64,000 nucleotides of DNA from Caulobacter sp. UNC358MFTsu5.1 (GCF_000712075.1 NZ_JONW01000005.1:873001-937000); one strand, 5' to 3'. Counted from the first letter of the stretch, positions 18,022 through 27,827 are shown. Notes: a model not told the origin generated them from the letters alone. Program-made: numbers and translations.

Positions 18022-19830
18022 ATGCCCCGCACGTCCCCCAAGCCCCGCCTCGTGATCGCGCTGGCCGTCGTGGTCCTGGCCGGCCTGGCGGCGGGCGGAT
18101 GGTGGTGGGCCTCCCGGCCCGATCCGGCGGCGATGAACGTCTATCCCGGCGTCAGCGGACCCCGGCCCGTCACCCGGATGGTCGCCCCGCCCCGCGCCGA
18201 GATCGCCCAGTTCGACCGGGGCGGCGACCATCGGCTGGCGATCCTGGTGACCGACCCGAACTCGGGCTGGCTGGGCCTGGTCCGCGGCCTGCGCGCCCAG
18301 GGCGTGCCGATCACCGTCACCCAGGACGTCGCCAAGGCGCTGAGGCACAAGGTGGTGCTGGTCTATCCGATCATCTCGGGCCGGGTGCTGACCGCGCCGG
18401 ACCTGCGGGGCCTGGCCGGCCACGTCCGCGACGGCGGGACGGTGCTGGCGTTCAACCTGGCGGGCGGCGGGCTGGACGAGCTGTTCGGCGTCGGTCCGGG
18501 GCGCGAGGGCAGCGAGCGCACGCGCCTGACCTGGACCACCGCCGGCGCGACGCCCGAGGAGACGCAGATCGTGATCTCCGGCCATGGCGAGGCCAAGGTC
18601 GAGAGCGTCGGCTACGCGCCCGGCACGGCCCAGGTGGCGGCCCGCTTCGACGACGGCTCGGTCGCCGCCAGCTGCCGCACGGTGGTGGGCCAGGCCTGCG
18701 TCCTGGGCGTGGACCTGGGCAACCTGGCGCAGCGCGCCATGAACGGCCGCGCCGAGTCCATGGCCCGCAGCTATGTCAACGCCTACGAGCCCTCGCTGGA
18801 CACCCTGTTCTGGTGGATCAAGGACCTCTATGTCGCCGGCGAGCCCATGCCCTGGCTGGTGTCCAGCGCGCCGGCGGGCAAGACGGTGTCGATCCTGCTG
18901 ACCCACGACGTCGACTACGGACCGTCGGTCGGCAACGCCCTGGCCTATGCCGCCATGCTGCGCCAGCGCGGCCTGAAGGGGACGTTCTTCGTCCAGACCA
19001 AGTACATGAAGGACTTCAACGACCGGCCGTTCTTCGACGCCGCCGCGATCCGCGACGTCCACGCCCTGGTCGAGCAGGGCATGGAGGTCGGCAGCCACAC
19101 CGTGGCCCACGCCGGGGCCTTCGAGGCCATGCCGCTGGGCACGGGCCGCGAGCGCTATCCCGGCTACCGTCCGTTCGTCCAGGACGTCGCCACGGTGCGC
19201 AAGGGCTCGGTGCTGGGCGAGTTGCGGGTGTCGAAGTTCCTGCTGGAGCGGCTGGCGGGGGCGCGCGTGGTGTCGTTCCGGCCCGGCCGGCTGTCCTATC
19301 CGTTCACCTTGCCCCAGGCCCTGACCGCGACCGGCTATCGCTACTCCTCGTCGATCACGGCCAACACCGTCCTGACCCACCTGCCGTTCCAGCTAACCCA
19401 GGACCGGGCCGACGGCGCCCTGACGCCGATCTTCGAATTCCCCGTCACCATCGAGGACGAGGCCAAGCCGCCGCTGGACCAGAGGCTGGACGCGGCGGAC
19501 GCGGTGATCGCCCGGATCGCCCGCCGCCAGGGCGTGGCGACGATCCTGATCCACCCCAACGTCACGGCCGGGAAGCTGGACTTCGAGACCCGGCTGACCG
19601 ACCGCTGGCGCGATCGCGCCTGGATGGGGACGGTCGAGGCGTTCGGCGACTGGTGGTCGGCCCGCGACGGGCTGGAGGCCGACGTCTCGCCGCGCGGCGA
19701 CGGCTGGGTCCTGGACGTCGCCGCGCCGCGCGGGGCCTCGGGCGTCGAGATCGTGCTGCCCAAGGCCGGGGGGCGGAAGGTGGCGCTGGCCCTGCCGGCC
19801 GGGGGGCGAACCTCGGTGGCGATCCCATGA
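18022..19830 (+). CDS. Membrane-anchored polysaccharide deacetylase-family protein
   Basis: The 602-residue protein has an N-terminal membrane helix (about 10-30, VIALAVVVLAGLAAGGWWW). An alpha/beta domain of about 240 residues follows, perhaps an amidotransferase-like or helper fold (ILVTDPNSGWLGLVRGLRAQG). A NodB-type catalytic domain is from about 285. The metal-binding triad is THDVDYG (Asp296, Asp298), SHTVAH (His359, His363) and the PGRLSYPF loop. This suggests N- or O-deacetylation of a polysaccharide on the outer face of the inner membrane. The last 50 residues form a separate beta-rich tail. It overlaps the GH16 gene by 4 bases. Confidence 0.88.
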   Translation: MPRTSPKPRLVIALAVVVLAGLAAGGWWWASRPDPAAMNVYPGVSGPRPVTRMVAPPRAEIAQFDRGGDHRLAILVTDPNSGWLGLVRGLRAQGVPITVTQDVAKALRHKVVLVYPIISGRVLTAPDLRGLAGHVRDGGTVLAFNLAGGGLDELFGVGPGREGSERTRLTWTTAGATPEETQIVISGHGEAKVESVGYAPGTAQVAARFDDGSVAASCRTVVGQACVLGVDLGNLAQRAMNGRAESMARSYVNAYEPSLDTLFWWIKDLYVAGEPMPWLVSSAPAGKTVSILLTHDVDYGPSVGNALAYAAMLRQRGLKGTFFVQTKYMKDFNDRPFFDAAAIRDVHALVEQGMEVGSHTVAHAGAFEAMPLGTGRERYPGYRPFVQDVATVRKGSVLGELRVSKFLLERLAGARVVSFRPGRLSYPFTLPQALTATGYRYSSSITANTVLTHLPFQLTQDRADGALTPIFEFPVTIEDEAKPPLDQRLDAADAVIARIARRQGVATILIHPNVTAGKLDFETRLTDRWRDRAWMGTVEAFGDWWSARDGLEADVSPRGDGWVLDVAAPRGASGVEIVLPKAGGRKVALALPAGGRTSVAIP

Positions 19831-20651
19831 GACGCGGGCGCCTGGCGATCCTGGCCGGCGGCCTCGCGGCCCTGCCCGCCACGGCCGGCGCCCAGACCCT
19901 GATCTGGTCGGACGAGTTCGACGGCGCGCGCCTGGACCCCGCCAAGTGGACGCCCAGCCAGGACTGCTGGGGCGGCGGCAACGACGAGCGCCAGTGCTAT
20001 GTCGACGACGCCCAGGCCCTGCGGGTCGCCGACGGGATGCTGAGGATCACCGCCCGTCGCCGGGCCGTGACCGGTCGCGCCAAGCCCCTGGGCGATCCCT
20101 CGGCCGAGCAGGTCGGCCGGCGCTACGCCTCGGGACGGGTCCAGACCCGGGGCCTGGCCTCGTTCCGCTACGGCCGCATCGCCGTGCGGGCCCGGCTGCC
20201 GGCGGGCCAGGGCCTGTGGCCGGCGATCTGGATGCTGCCCGAGCACGACAACTACGGCCCCTATCCCCGATCGGGCGAGATCGACATCGCCGAGGCCGTG
20301 AACCTGGGCGTGCGCTGCCCCGGCTGCCGCGACCGGGTGCAGGGGGCGGTGCATCACGGCCCCAGCCTGGCGGCCAACCGCATGTGGAGCGGCGCCGCCC
20401 GCCTGGGCCCCGTCGACGGCTTCCACGTCTTCGCCCTGGACTGGACGCCCGAGCGCATGACCTGGTCGCTGGATGGCAAGCCCTATTTCAGCCAGCCCGC
20501 CCGCAAGCCGTTCGACCAGCGCTTCCACCTGATCCTCAATCTGGCGGTCGGCGGCCGCTGGCCGGAGATCACCGGCCGGAAGGGCGTTGACGACAAGGCC
20601 CTGCCCGCCACGCTGGAGGTGGACTGGGTGCGGGTCTACGACCGGCCCTGA
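19827..20651 (+). CDS. Secreted glycoside hydrolase family 16 protein
   Basis: The 274-residue precursor has a signal peptide (about 1-22, ALPATAGA), then a beta-jellyroll. The GH16 active-site motif is SGEIDIAEA, with nucleophile Glu151, Asp153 and acid/base Glu156. Aromatic LWPAIWMLPEHDNYG and the closing VDWVRVYDRP strand are typical of laminarinases and beta-glucanases. The exact glycan cannot be read. Translation is coupled to the deacetylase (ATGA at 19827), so the two probably act on the same exported or host-derived polysaccharide. Confidence 0.92.
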   Translation: MRRGRLAILAGGLAALPATAGAQTLIWSDEFDGARLDPAKWTPSQDCWGGGNDERQCYVDDAQALRVADGMLRITARRRAVTGRAKPLGDPSAEQVGRRYASGRVQTRGLASFRYGRIAVRARLPAGQGLWPAIWMLPEHDNYGPYPRSGEIDIAEAVNLGVRCPGCRDRVQGAVHHGPSLAANRMWSGAARLGPVDGFHVFALDWTPERMTWSLDGKPYFSQPARKPFDQRFHLILNLAVGGRWPEITGRKGVDDKALPATLEVDWVRVYDRP

Positions 20652-20660
20652 CGGGCGGCC

Positions 20661-21461
20661 CTACTTGTTGACGATCTTGATGATCCGCTTGGACGACGGG
20701 CGGCCCGACAGGCCCTTGCCGGGGGCGTAGGTCACCGTCAGGTCGCCGCCCTTCAGGCTGGCGCCGGGCTTGTGGCCCTCGGCCAGCAGGACCCGGGTGA
20801 CGCGGGCCAGCAGGTTGCGGTCGCCGTCGCGGGCCATGCGCTCGAAGGCCTCGGCGGTGACGGTGGCGGTGTCGGCGACCAGGACCGAGGTGGCGGGGGT
20901 AGCGTCGTCGACGGTCTCGAACGCCACCCGGTGCTGAGCCGCGCGGCTGGCGCGGGCGCTGGCCTGGACCAGGCGCTGGAACAGGGCGTTGACCGAGATG
21001 AACGGCGGCGGCTGGATCGAGCTGGCCTTGCCCATCAGGGCGGCGGCGTCGCCGGCCGGGCGCTCGGTGGTGAACAGGGTCATGCCGCCCAGCTTGCTGG
21101 CCCGCAGGACCGGCTCGCCCAGCTCGTTCTTGTAGATGGTGTCGCCGCGCGGCGCGGGCTGGGGCGACAGCACCCAGATCTCGGAGCTGTTCTCGAACTT
21201 CAGCAGCGGCTGGGGCGCCGCGCGGTCCAGGATGAAGGCGTCGCCGGTCTCGGCGGCCACGTAGCGGGCGACGGGCGGGGCGGGCGACTTGCGGGTCTCG
21301 CTGCCGCGGTGGCCCAGGAAGGCGTCGCGCAGGCTCGACTGCGCGTGGGCCGCGCCAAGGGGAACCGCACCGACGATGGCCGCGAGGGCGAACGCCAGCA
21401 GGATCGCCCAGCGTCCTGGCCCCGTCGTCACCGCCGATTGACTCTTCATACCCAGGGTCAT
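20661..21461 (-). CDS. Secreted protein of unknown function (DUF4908-like)
   Basis: The start is uncertain between ATG at 21461 and ATG at 21449; neither has a strong ribosome site, and I used the first. Both give a signal peptide ending AAHA. The mature part of about 230 residues begins QSSLRDAFLGHRG, has a central strand region (AFILDRAAPQPLLKFENSSEIWVL) and an alpha-helical C-terminal half ending SSKRIIKIVNK. I recall similar proteins annotated only as a domain of unknown function in Caulobacterales. No catalytic motif is visible. It converges with the GH16 gene, only 9 bases away. Confidence 0.65.
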   Translation of the reverse strand: MTLGMKSQSAVTTGPGRWAILLAFALAAIVGAVPLGAAHAQSSLRDAFLGHRGSETRKSPAPPVARYVAAETGDAFILDRAAPQPLLKFENSSEIWVLSPQPAPRGDTIYKNELGEPVLRASKLGGMTLFTTERPAGDAAALMGKASSIQPPPFISVNALFQRLVQASARASRAAQHRVAFETVDDATPATSVLVADTATVTAEAFERMARDGDRNLLARVTRVLLAEGHKPGASLKGGDLTVTYAPGKGLSGRPSSKRIIKIVNK

Positions 21462-21684
21462 GCCCCGCGAGTGGGGCGAATCTTGGACCCAGAAGACCTT
21501 GTTGCCGCCACGCAATTTCCCGAAGGACACTCTGAAATGCTTGGAAGAATTTCCCCGCCGGCCGGAATCTTCAAACCGGCGGGGAGTCTTCGTCAAGTCG
21601 TCATGTCTTTTTGACGCGGCGTGTGGCGTTTAGGTCGCGTCTGGAGGGGAAGGTTCGCGGCTCCATCGAGGCCGTGAATTCAGA
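21462..21684 (-). promoter_or_regulatory. Leader region of the minus-strand secreted protein gene
   Basis: This is part of a 355-base gap (21462-21816) without a gene. It includes a 9-base GC stem (CCCCGCCGG at 21553-21561 with its complement at 21576-21584) and shorter stems nearer the gene. The minus-strand sequence GACTTGACGAAG at about 21590-21605 resembles a -35 element. A long structured 5' leader is possible. The rest of the gap is repeat C1 at 21685-21792. Confidence 0.35.
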
Positions 21685-21792
21685 TTGTCATCCCGGAAAC
21701 GCGAAGCGTTGTCCGGGACCCAGGGCAACCGCACAGCCTTCGCCCAGCCCCCTGGATCCCGGACAGCCCCTGCGGGGCTTCCGGGATGACAA
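21685..21792. repeat. Palindromic intergenic repeat, family C copy 1
   Basis: Arms TTGTCATCCCGGAA and its complement flank about 80 bases. The interior holds a second nested palindrome (TCCGGGACCCAGG / CCTGGATCCCGGA). It is almost identical to 54396-54507 and related to 36975-37086. It lies 24 bases past the phbB stop. Confidence 0.88.
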
Positions 21793-21816
21793 CGGGATGA
21801 GGGGCTTCAGGCCGCC

Positions 21817-22542
21817 CTACGCCGCCATGTACTGGCCGCCGTTGATGGTCAGGGTGGCGCCCGTCACGAAGCCCGCGCGCTCGCCGGCCAGGAACGAGAC
21901 CACGTCGGCGATCTCCTCGCCCTTGCCCAGGCGCCCGACCGGGATGCCGGCGATGATGCTGGCCAGCACGGCCTCGGGCACCGCCGCGACCATCTCGGTG
22001 TCGATATAGCCCGGGCAGATCACGTTGACCGTCACGCCCTTCTTGGCGTTCTCCTGGGCCAGGGCCTTGGTGAAGCCGATCAGCCCGGCCTTGGCGGCCG
22101 AGTAGTTGGTCTGGCCCATCTGGCCCTTCTGGCCGTTGATCGAGCTGATGTTGATGATCCGGCCCCAGCCGCGCTCGCGCATGCCCTCGATGACCGGACG
22201 GGTCATGTTGAAGGCCGAGTCCATGTTCACGCGGATGACCTCGGACCACTGGTCGTAGGTCATCTTGTGCAGCATGCCGTCGCGGGTGATGCCGGCGTTG
22301 TTGACCAGCACCTCGACGGGCCCGAGCTCGGCCTCGACCTGCTTCACGGCGGCGGCGCAGTCGTCGAACGAGCCGACATTGCCCTTGACCACCATCACGC
22401 CCAGGCTCTTGGCGCAGGCGGCCGCGGCCTCCTCGTTGCCGGAATAGCCGGCCGCCACCTTCAGACCATCGGCGACGAGCCGCTCGCAGATCGCTCGACC
22501 GATGCCCCGGGTGCCGCCGGTCACGAATGCAACTCTCGCCAT
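21817..22542 (-). CDS. phbB: Acetoacetyl-CoA reductase
   Basis: The enzyme reduces acetoacetyl-CoA to (R)-3-hydroxybutyryl-CoA with NADPH for polyhydroxybutyrate synthesis. The 241-residue SDR protein has the Rossmann motif TGGTRGIG at residues 8-15, NNAG at 81-84 and the catalytic Ser134, Tyr147 and Lys151 (NYSAAKAG). The segment NISSINGQKGQMGQ is diagnostic for PhbB over FabG. The start at 22542 follows a GGAGATC ribosome site. It lies 126 bases downstream of phbA on the same strand. Confidence 0.96.
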   Translation of the reverse strand: MARVAFVTGGTRGIGRAICERLVADGLKVAAGYSGNEEAAAACAKSLGVMVVKGNVGSFDDCAAAVKQVEAELGPVEVLVNNAGITRDGMLHKMTYDQWSEVIRVNMDSAFNMTRPVIEGMRERGWGRIINISSINGQKGQMGQTNYSAAKAGLIGFTKALAQENAKKGVTVNVICPGYIDTEMVAAVPEAVLASIIAGIPVGRLGKGEEIADVVSFLAGERAGFVTGATLTINGGQYMAA

Positions 22543-22668
22543 GATGATCTCCGCTGTGTTCCCCGATGGTTGCACGCGGGGGACGCCATGGGACAAGCCC
22601 TCATGGCGTCCGTCATGAAAAATTTGCCGAAACAGCCAATCAAAACAGACGTCTGATCGGCGTGGTCG

Positions 22669-24032
<1,364 letters not shown>

Positions 24033-24065
24033 AAAGGCGGAGACAACGCTGTCCTAGGGAACGAA

Positions 24066-24743
24066 ATGTCCGAGAACAACGAAAACGGCGAAACGCCCTC
24101 GGCCAAGGCCGGTGAGAAGGGCGCGGGCCAGAAGGTCGTCATCAAGAAGTACGCCAACCGTCGTCTCTACAACACCGCGTCTTCTTCCTACGTCACCCTC
24201 GAGCACCTGTCGGACATGGTGAAGGAGGGGATCGACTTCGTCGTGTATGACGCCAAGACCAACGACGACATCACCCGCTCGGTCCTGACCCAGATCATCT
24301 TCGAGGAAGAGAATCGCGGCGGCGGCCAGAACCTGCTGCCGATCCAGTTCCTCCGCCAACTGATCGGCTTCTACGGCAATTCCATGCAGGCCTTCCTGCC
24401 CAGCTATCTGGAAATGTCGCTGGAGAGCTTCACCAAGCAGCAGGAGCGCATGCGCAGCCAGTTCGCGGGCCTGACCCCCGGGGCCCTGGGCGCCAAGGGC
24501 ATGCCGGGCATGGGGGTCTACGAGGAGCAGATCCGCCAGAACATGGCGCTGTTCGACCGGGCCATGAAGATGTTCTCGCCGTTCGCCTACGCCCGGCCCG
24601 AGGACGCCGCCGCCCCGCCGCCGCCCGCCGAGCCGCCGCCCGCCGCCCCGGCCCCGCCGCCCAGCGAGGACTCCCTGGCCGACCTCAAGCGCCAGCTCGA
24701 GGCCATGCAGCAGCAGATCGAGAAGCTGGCGACCAAGCCGTAG
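24066..24743 (+). CDS. phaR: Polyhydroxyalkanoate synthesis repressor PhaR
   Basis: PhaR represses PHB granule genes and is released when PHB accumulates. The 225-residue protein has a PHB_acc_N DNA-binding domain at about residues 20-85 (IKKYANRRLYNTASSSYVTL) and a PHB_acc domain at about 90-130 (LPIQFLRQLIGFYGNSMQAF). A Pro/Ala linker and a C-terminal coiled coil (LADLKRQLEAMQQQIEKL) follow. The ATG at 24066 has an AGGGAACGAA ribosome site. It is divergent from phbA, the standard layout. Confidence 0.96.
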   Translation: MSENNENGETPSAKAGEKGAGQKVVIKKYANRRLYNTASSSYVTLEHLSDMVKEGIDFVVYDAKTNDDITRSVLTQIIFEEENRGGGQNLLPIQFLRQLIGFYGNSMQAFLPSYLEMSLESFTKQQERMRSQFAGLTPGALGAKGMPGMGVYEEQIRQNMALFDRAMKMFSPFAYARPEDAAAPPPPAEPPPAAPAPPPSEDSLADLKRQLEAMQQQIEKLATKP

Positions 24744-24775
24744 GGCCGCGCCCGCGATCTATTTCAAAAACGAAC

Positions 24776-24806
24776 CGTCATCCCGGGCCTCGTGCCCGGG
24801 ATGACG
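24776..24806 (+). terminator. Terminator-like hairpin after phaR, related to repeat family C
   Basis: A perfect stem CGTCATCCCGGGC, loop CTC or CTCG, and complement lies 33 bases past phaR. It matches the outer arm of the family C repeats (GTCATCCCGG) without the central part. No T run follows. Confidence 0.5.
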
Positions 24807-24884
24807 GCCAAAGGGTGGGTGCTAACGCCCCTTAACCAAGCAAACCCACCCGTCCTTAACCGTCGTGGACCACAACTCTTCACC

Positions 24885-25208
24885 ATGAACGGTCCGATCG
24901 ACCCCATCCGACGCGCGCAAGCCGCGCGCCGGGCGCTGCCCGCGCCCCGCGACGCCGACCGCCCCGAGGCGGACGGCGAGGAAGACGTGACGTTCGTGCG
25001 CGACGAGCAGCCGGCTCCGCCGCCGCCCCGTCGCGGCGCCTTCGCGACCTTCGCCGCCCACCTGATGGGCCAGAGCGGCCAGAAGCGCGGCCTGCGCGGT
25101 GGGCAGGAAGTGCTCGACGCGGCGCGTTCGACCTATCTCGGCACGGAATATTCCGGCCCGGCCGACCGCCGTCCCAAGGCGGGCCTGATCAAGAAGACCG
25201 AGATCTAG
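24885..25208 (+). CDS. Hypothetical basic protein, 107 residues
   Basis: I do not recognise it. It is rich in Arg, Ala and Pro with a disordered N-terminal half (RRAQAARRALPAPRDADRPE). A short hydrophobic/helical segment, FATFAAHLMGQSGQKRGL, follows, then LDAARSTYLGTEYSGP. There is no signal peptide or membrane helix. It starts at the ATG at 24885. Its stop overlaps the stop of the convergent minus-strand gene (CTAG shared at 25205-25208). Confidence 0.6.
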   Translation: MNGPIDPIRRAQAARRALPAPRDADRPEADGEEDVTFVRDEQPAPPPPRRGAFATFAAHLMGQSGQKRGLRGGQEVLDAARSTYLGTEYSGPADRRPKAGLIKKTEI

Positions 25209-25528
25209 GCTTTCAGGCGGGCGATCTCCGCCTCCAGCGCGGCCACCCGCGCCTCCAGCGAAGCCACCTTCTGCTCCAGGGAAACCGCCTCCTTCGGCAG
25301 GGCCGCCACGTGCGCCCCCACGCCCGCCCGGCGCGCGGCCTCGGCCAGCGGAACGCCCAGCAGCTCGGCGAAAGCGGCGATCTGGGCCGCCGTCAGCTCG
25401 CGCTGGTCCTTGTAGGCCAGGGTCAGTTCGTCGGTGGTCATGCCGGCCACGGCGGCCAGCACCGCCCGCGTCAGCCCCCGCTCGGCGAGCCGCGCGTCGT
25501 ACCAGAGCTGGTCGAAGAACAACGCCAT
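25205..25528 (-). CDS. Small HTH-like protein with C-terminal coiled coil
   Basis: The 107-residue protein has a helix-turn-helix-like N-terminal region (residues 10-60, LAERGLTRAVLAAVAGMTTDELTLAYKDQ in parts, then AQIAAFAELLGVPLAEAARRAGV). This resembles a Cro/XRE-type domain. A heptad coiled coil at about 78-106 (VSLEQKVASLEARVAALEAE) suggests a dimer. DNA binding is inferred and no target is known. The start is at 25528 and the opposite end shares CTAG with the gene at 24885. Confidence 0.65.
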   Translation of the reverse strand: MALFFDQLWYDARLAERGLTRAVLAAVAGMTTDELTLAYKDQRELTAAQIAAFAELLGVPLAEAARRAGVGAHVAALPKEAVSLEQKVASLEARVAALEAEIARLKA

Positions 25529-25607
25529 GGGACCAAGGCTAACGCAGGAGGCGGCGTTGGCGCCAGTCTTGCTTGGTCGCGAGGGACTTCAAGCCTCGAG
25601 ACCCATC

Positions 25608-25679
25608 ATGCTGCTGACCGCCGTGACCCGCTTCTTCGACATCGCCGTCGTGACCCTGATCTTCACGGCCCTGACCTGA
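25608..25679 (+). CDS. Possible 23-residue hydrophobic peptide
   Basis: ATG at 25608, stop TGA at 25677-25679, giving MLLTAVTRFFDIAVVTLIFT plus three residues. One amphipathic to hydrophobic segment is present. There is no convincing ribosome site and it lies right before repeat B1. It could be a small membrane peptide or chance. Confidence 0.2.
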   Translation: MLLTAVTRFFDIAVVTLIFTALT

Positions 25680-25686
25680 TCCGACC

Positions 25687-25764
25687 GGGGACATGCCCTT
25701 GGGCGTGTCCCCATCAGCATGCACCGAGCCAGGACTTGGGGACACGCCGCGAGGGCATGTCCCC
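25687..25764. repeat. Palindromic intergenic repeat, family B copy 1
   Basis: GGGGACATGCCCTTGGGCG hairpin, spacer, then GGGGACACGCC..GGGCATGTCCCC. The whole unit and each half are self-complementary. It is followed 8 bases on by the thiolase stop (minus strand). Copies also occur at 27121, 27747, 39343, 48984 and 59395. Confidence 0.88.
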
Positions 25765-25772
25765 GGCCGCGC

Positions 25773-27044
25773 CTAGACGTTCTCCAGCAGCATCATCGTC
25801 CCCTGGCCGCCGTCGGCGCAGATGCTGACGATGGCCTTCTCGCCCTTCGGCCGGGTGGCCAGTTCCTTGACCGCCTGGCTCAGGATCCGCGCCCCGGTCG
25901 CCCCGAACGGGTGGCCGACCGCCAGGCTGCCGCCGGTGGGGTTCATGCGCTCGCGCGGGAACTTGCCGAGGTCGGTCTCGACCCCCGCCTTGGTTCGCCG
26001 GAACGCCTCGTCCTCCCAGGCGGCGATGTGCGACAGCACCTGGGCGGCGAAGGCCTCGTGGATCTCCCACAGGCCGATGTCGGCGTAGGTCAGGCCGTTG
26101 CGGGCCAGGAGGCGCGGTACGCCGTAGGCCGGAGCCATCAGCAGGCCCTCGTGGCGCAGGTCGATCGAGGTGACCTCGTAGTCGACCACCTTCACCCGCG
26201 GGGTCTTGGCCGGCAGGCGCGCCAGCCCGGCCTTGGACGCCACCCAGATCGCCGCCGCCCCGTCGGTCAGGGGCGAGGAATTGCCGGCCGTCAGGGTGCC
26301 CTGGCCGCTGGTCTTGTCGAAGGCCGGCGCCAGCTTGGCCAGCTTCTCCAGCGTCGAATCCTTGCGCGGGATGGTGTCGCGCTTCAGGTCGCCGATCGGG
26401 ATCACCAGGTCGTCGAAGAAGCCGGCCTCCCAGGCCGCCACCGCGTGCTGGTGGCTCTCGAAGGCGATCTGGTCCTGGTCGGCGCGCGAGAGCTTCCATT
26501 CCTTGGCGGTGATCTCGGTGTGCTCGCCCATCGACAGGCCCGTGGTGCGGTTGGCGACCTTGGGAATCCAGAGCTTCAGGTCGCTGGGCTTCAGCCGGCC
26601 CAGCTGGGCCAGGCGCGCGCCCGGGGTCTTGGCCGACTGGAAGCCCTTGAGCCAGTCGGAGAAGCCGATGCTGGCCCCGATCTGCACCTTGCTCATGCTC
26701 TCGACCCCGCCCACCAGGGCCAGGTCGCGGCCGCGCCCGTCGATCATGCCGGCGGCCTCGATCACCCCGATCATGCTGGTCGAGCAGGCCATGATCGTCG
26801 AGAAGGCCGGGATGGTCGGGTCGGCCCCGGCGTCCAGCAGCACCTCGCGGGCGATGTTGCTCCAAGTCAGGTTGGGGATCACCGTGCCCCAGATGGCGAA
26901 GTCGGGACGGGCGCCTTGGGCCAGCATGGCCTGCACCACCGGAACCGACAGGGCGATGGCGTCATAGCCCTTCAGCGGCCCGTCGACCTTGGCGAAGGGG
27001 GTGCGGACCCCGGCCGCCAGCCAGATGTCGGGTTTGGACGCCAT
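25773..27044 (-). CDS. Acetyl-CoA C-acyltransferase (thiolase, FadA/FadI-like)
   Basis: The 423-residue thiolase has nucleophile Cys87 (STIMACSTSM), a His in AVGHPFGATGARIL and Cys in SICADGGQGTMML. It is longer than PhbA and more like the beta-oxidation thiolases, which cleave 3-ketoacyl-CoA. A partner hydratase/dehydrogenase is not nearby. It could also be a degradative or biosynthetic thiolase. Copies of repeat B border it on both sides, so it is probably an independent unit. Confidence 0.9.
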   Translation of the reverse strand: MASKPDIWLAAGVRTPFAKVDGPLKGYDAIALSVPVVQAMLAQGARPDFAIWGTVIPNLTWSNIAREVLLDAGADPTIPAFSTIMACSTSMIGVIEAAGMIDGRGRDLALVGGVESMSKVQIGASIGFSDWLKGFQSAKTPGARLAQLGRLKPSDLKLWIPKVANRTTGLSMGEHTEITAKEWKLSRADQDQIAFESHQHAVAAWEAGFFDDLVIPIGDLKRDTIPRKDSTLEKLAKLAPAFDKTSGQGTLTAGNSSPLTDGAAAIWVASKAGLARLPAKTPRVKVVDYEVTSIDLRHEGLLMAPAYGVPRLLARNGLTYADIGLWEIHEAFAAQVLSHIAAWEDEAFRRTKAGVETDLGKFPRERMNPTGGSLAVGHPFGATGARILSQAVKELATRPKGEKAIVSICADGGQGTMMLLENV

Positions 27045-27120
27045 GATCGTGATCCTTCGCGGAAAGCTACGATGTCAGCATCGACGGGCTTGGCCGCAAG
27101 GTCTTGTCGAAATTCGTGGC

Positions 27121-27198
27121 GGGGACATGCCCTTGCGGCGTGTCCCCATCAGCATCCACGGAGCCAGGACTTGGGGACACGCCCAAGGGCATGTCCCC
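27121..27198. repeat. Palindromic intergenic repeat, family B copy 2
   Basis: Same arms as copy 1, with a spacer that also matches (ATCAGCATCCACGGAGCCAG). It lies between the thiolase start and the four-helix membrane protein. Confidence 0.88.
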
Positions 27199-27206
27199 GG
27201 CGGGCC

Positions 27207-27632
27207 CTAGTGCGCGTCGCTGAAGTCGATGTCGCGGCGGGCCGAGACGATGGTCACGATGAAGCCGGCCAGCACGTCCAGCAGCACCATCACCGTCAGC
27301 AGGAAGAACACCGAGGTGCCGAAGGCCGGGGCCAGCAGGAACTCGACCAGGCAGACAATGAACAGCACCATCGACAGCGAGTGGTTGATGATCGCGATCT
27401 TGCGGCTGGTGGTCGACTTCAAGAGCTCGACGAACAGCACCACCAGCGAGGCGGCCAGCAAGAGGTCGCCCAGGCTGACGGCCCAGTCGGCCTTGGAGGT
27501 CATGTGGATCGTGAACAGCTGCTCGGCCAGCCGCGCCTGGGCGGTGGTGGCGTTGAAGCCGCCGGCCAGGGTCAGGACGATCAGGTTGTAGACCAGCACC
27601 GGCAGGGCCAGCAGCGGAAACGCGGCGAACAT
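27207..27632 (-). CDS. Four-helix integral membrane protein of unknown function
   Basis: The 141-residue protein has four hydrophobic helices (about residues 4-24, 52-70, 82-102 and 108-128). A loop with NATTAQARLAEQLFTIHMTSK lies between helices 1 and 2. No known motif is visible. It may be a small transport or anchor protein. It is bounded by repeats B2 and B3, so it seems to be its own transcription unit. Confidence 0.75.
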   Translation of the reverse strand: MFAAFPLLALPVLVYNLIVLTLAGGFNATTAQARLAEQLFTIHMTSKADWAVSLGDLLLAASLVVLFVELLKSTTSRKIAIINHSLSMVLFIVCLVEFLLAPAFGTSVFFLLTVMVLLDVLAGFIVTIVSARRDIDFSDAH

Positions 27633-27746
27633 CTCTGGCTCTCCCCCGAAGGCCGATTGAGGAACGATGGTTAACCGGTTTTGCGGATTCCCGAAAGCCG
27701 GCGCCGCTCAGCGCGCGAGCCGGTCCCGCAATACCCGCGCTGAACC

Positions 27747-27824
27747 GGGGACATGCCCTCGCGGCGTGTCCCCATCAGCATCCGCCGAGCCAGGACTTGG
27801 GGACACGCCCAAGGGCATGTCCCC
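27747..27824. repeat. Palindromic intergenic repeat, family B copy 3
   Basis: A third copy within 2.1 kb, with the spacer ATCAGCATCCGCCGAGCCAG. It ends 3 bases before the GT2 stop codon. Confidence 0.88.
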
Positions 27825-27827
27825 GGC

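Noticed and set aside
15794-18022. Long open frame (742 codons) on the minus strand opposite the TonB-dependent receptor gene
   Set aside because: It is a low-complexity Gly/Ala/Arg/His product typical of the antisense frame of GC-rich coding DNA, with no domain. The plus-strand receptor has clear motifs.
25687-27824. Three nearby repeats considered as a CRISPR array
   Set aside because: Units are self-complementary, 77 bases long, separated by whole genes and without regular unique spacers or cas genes.
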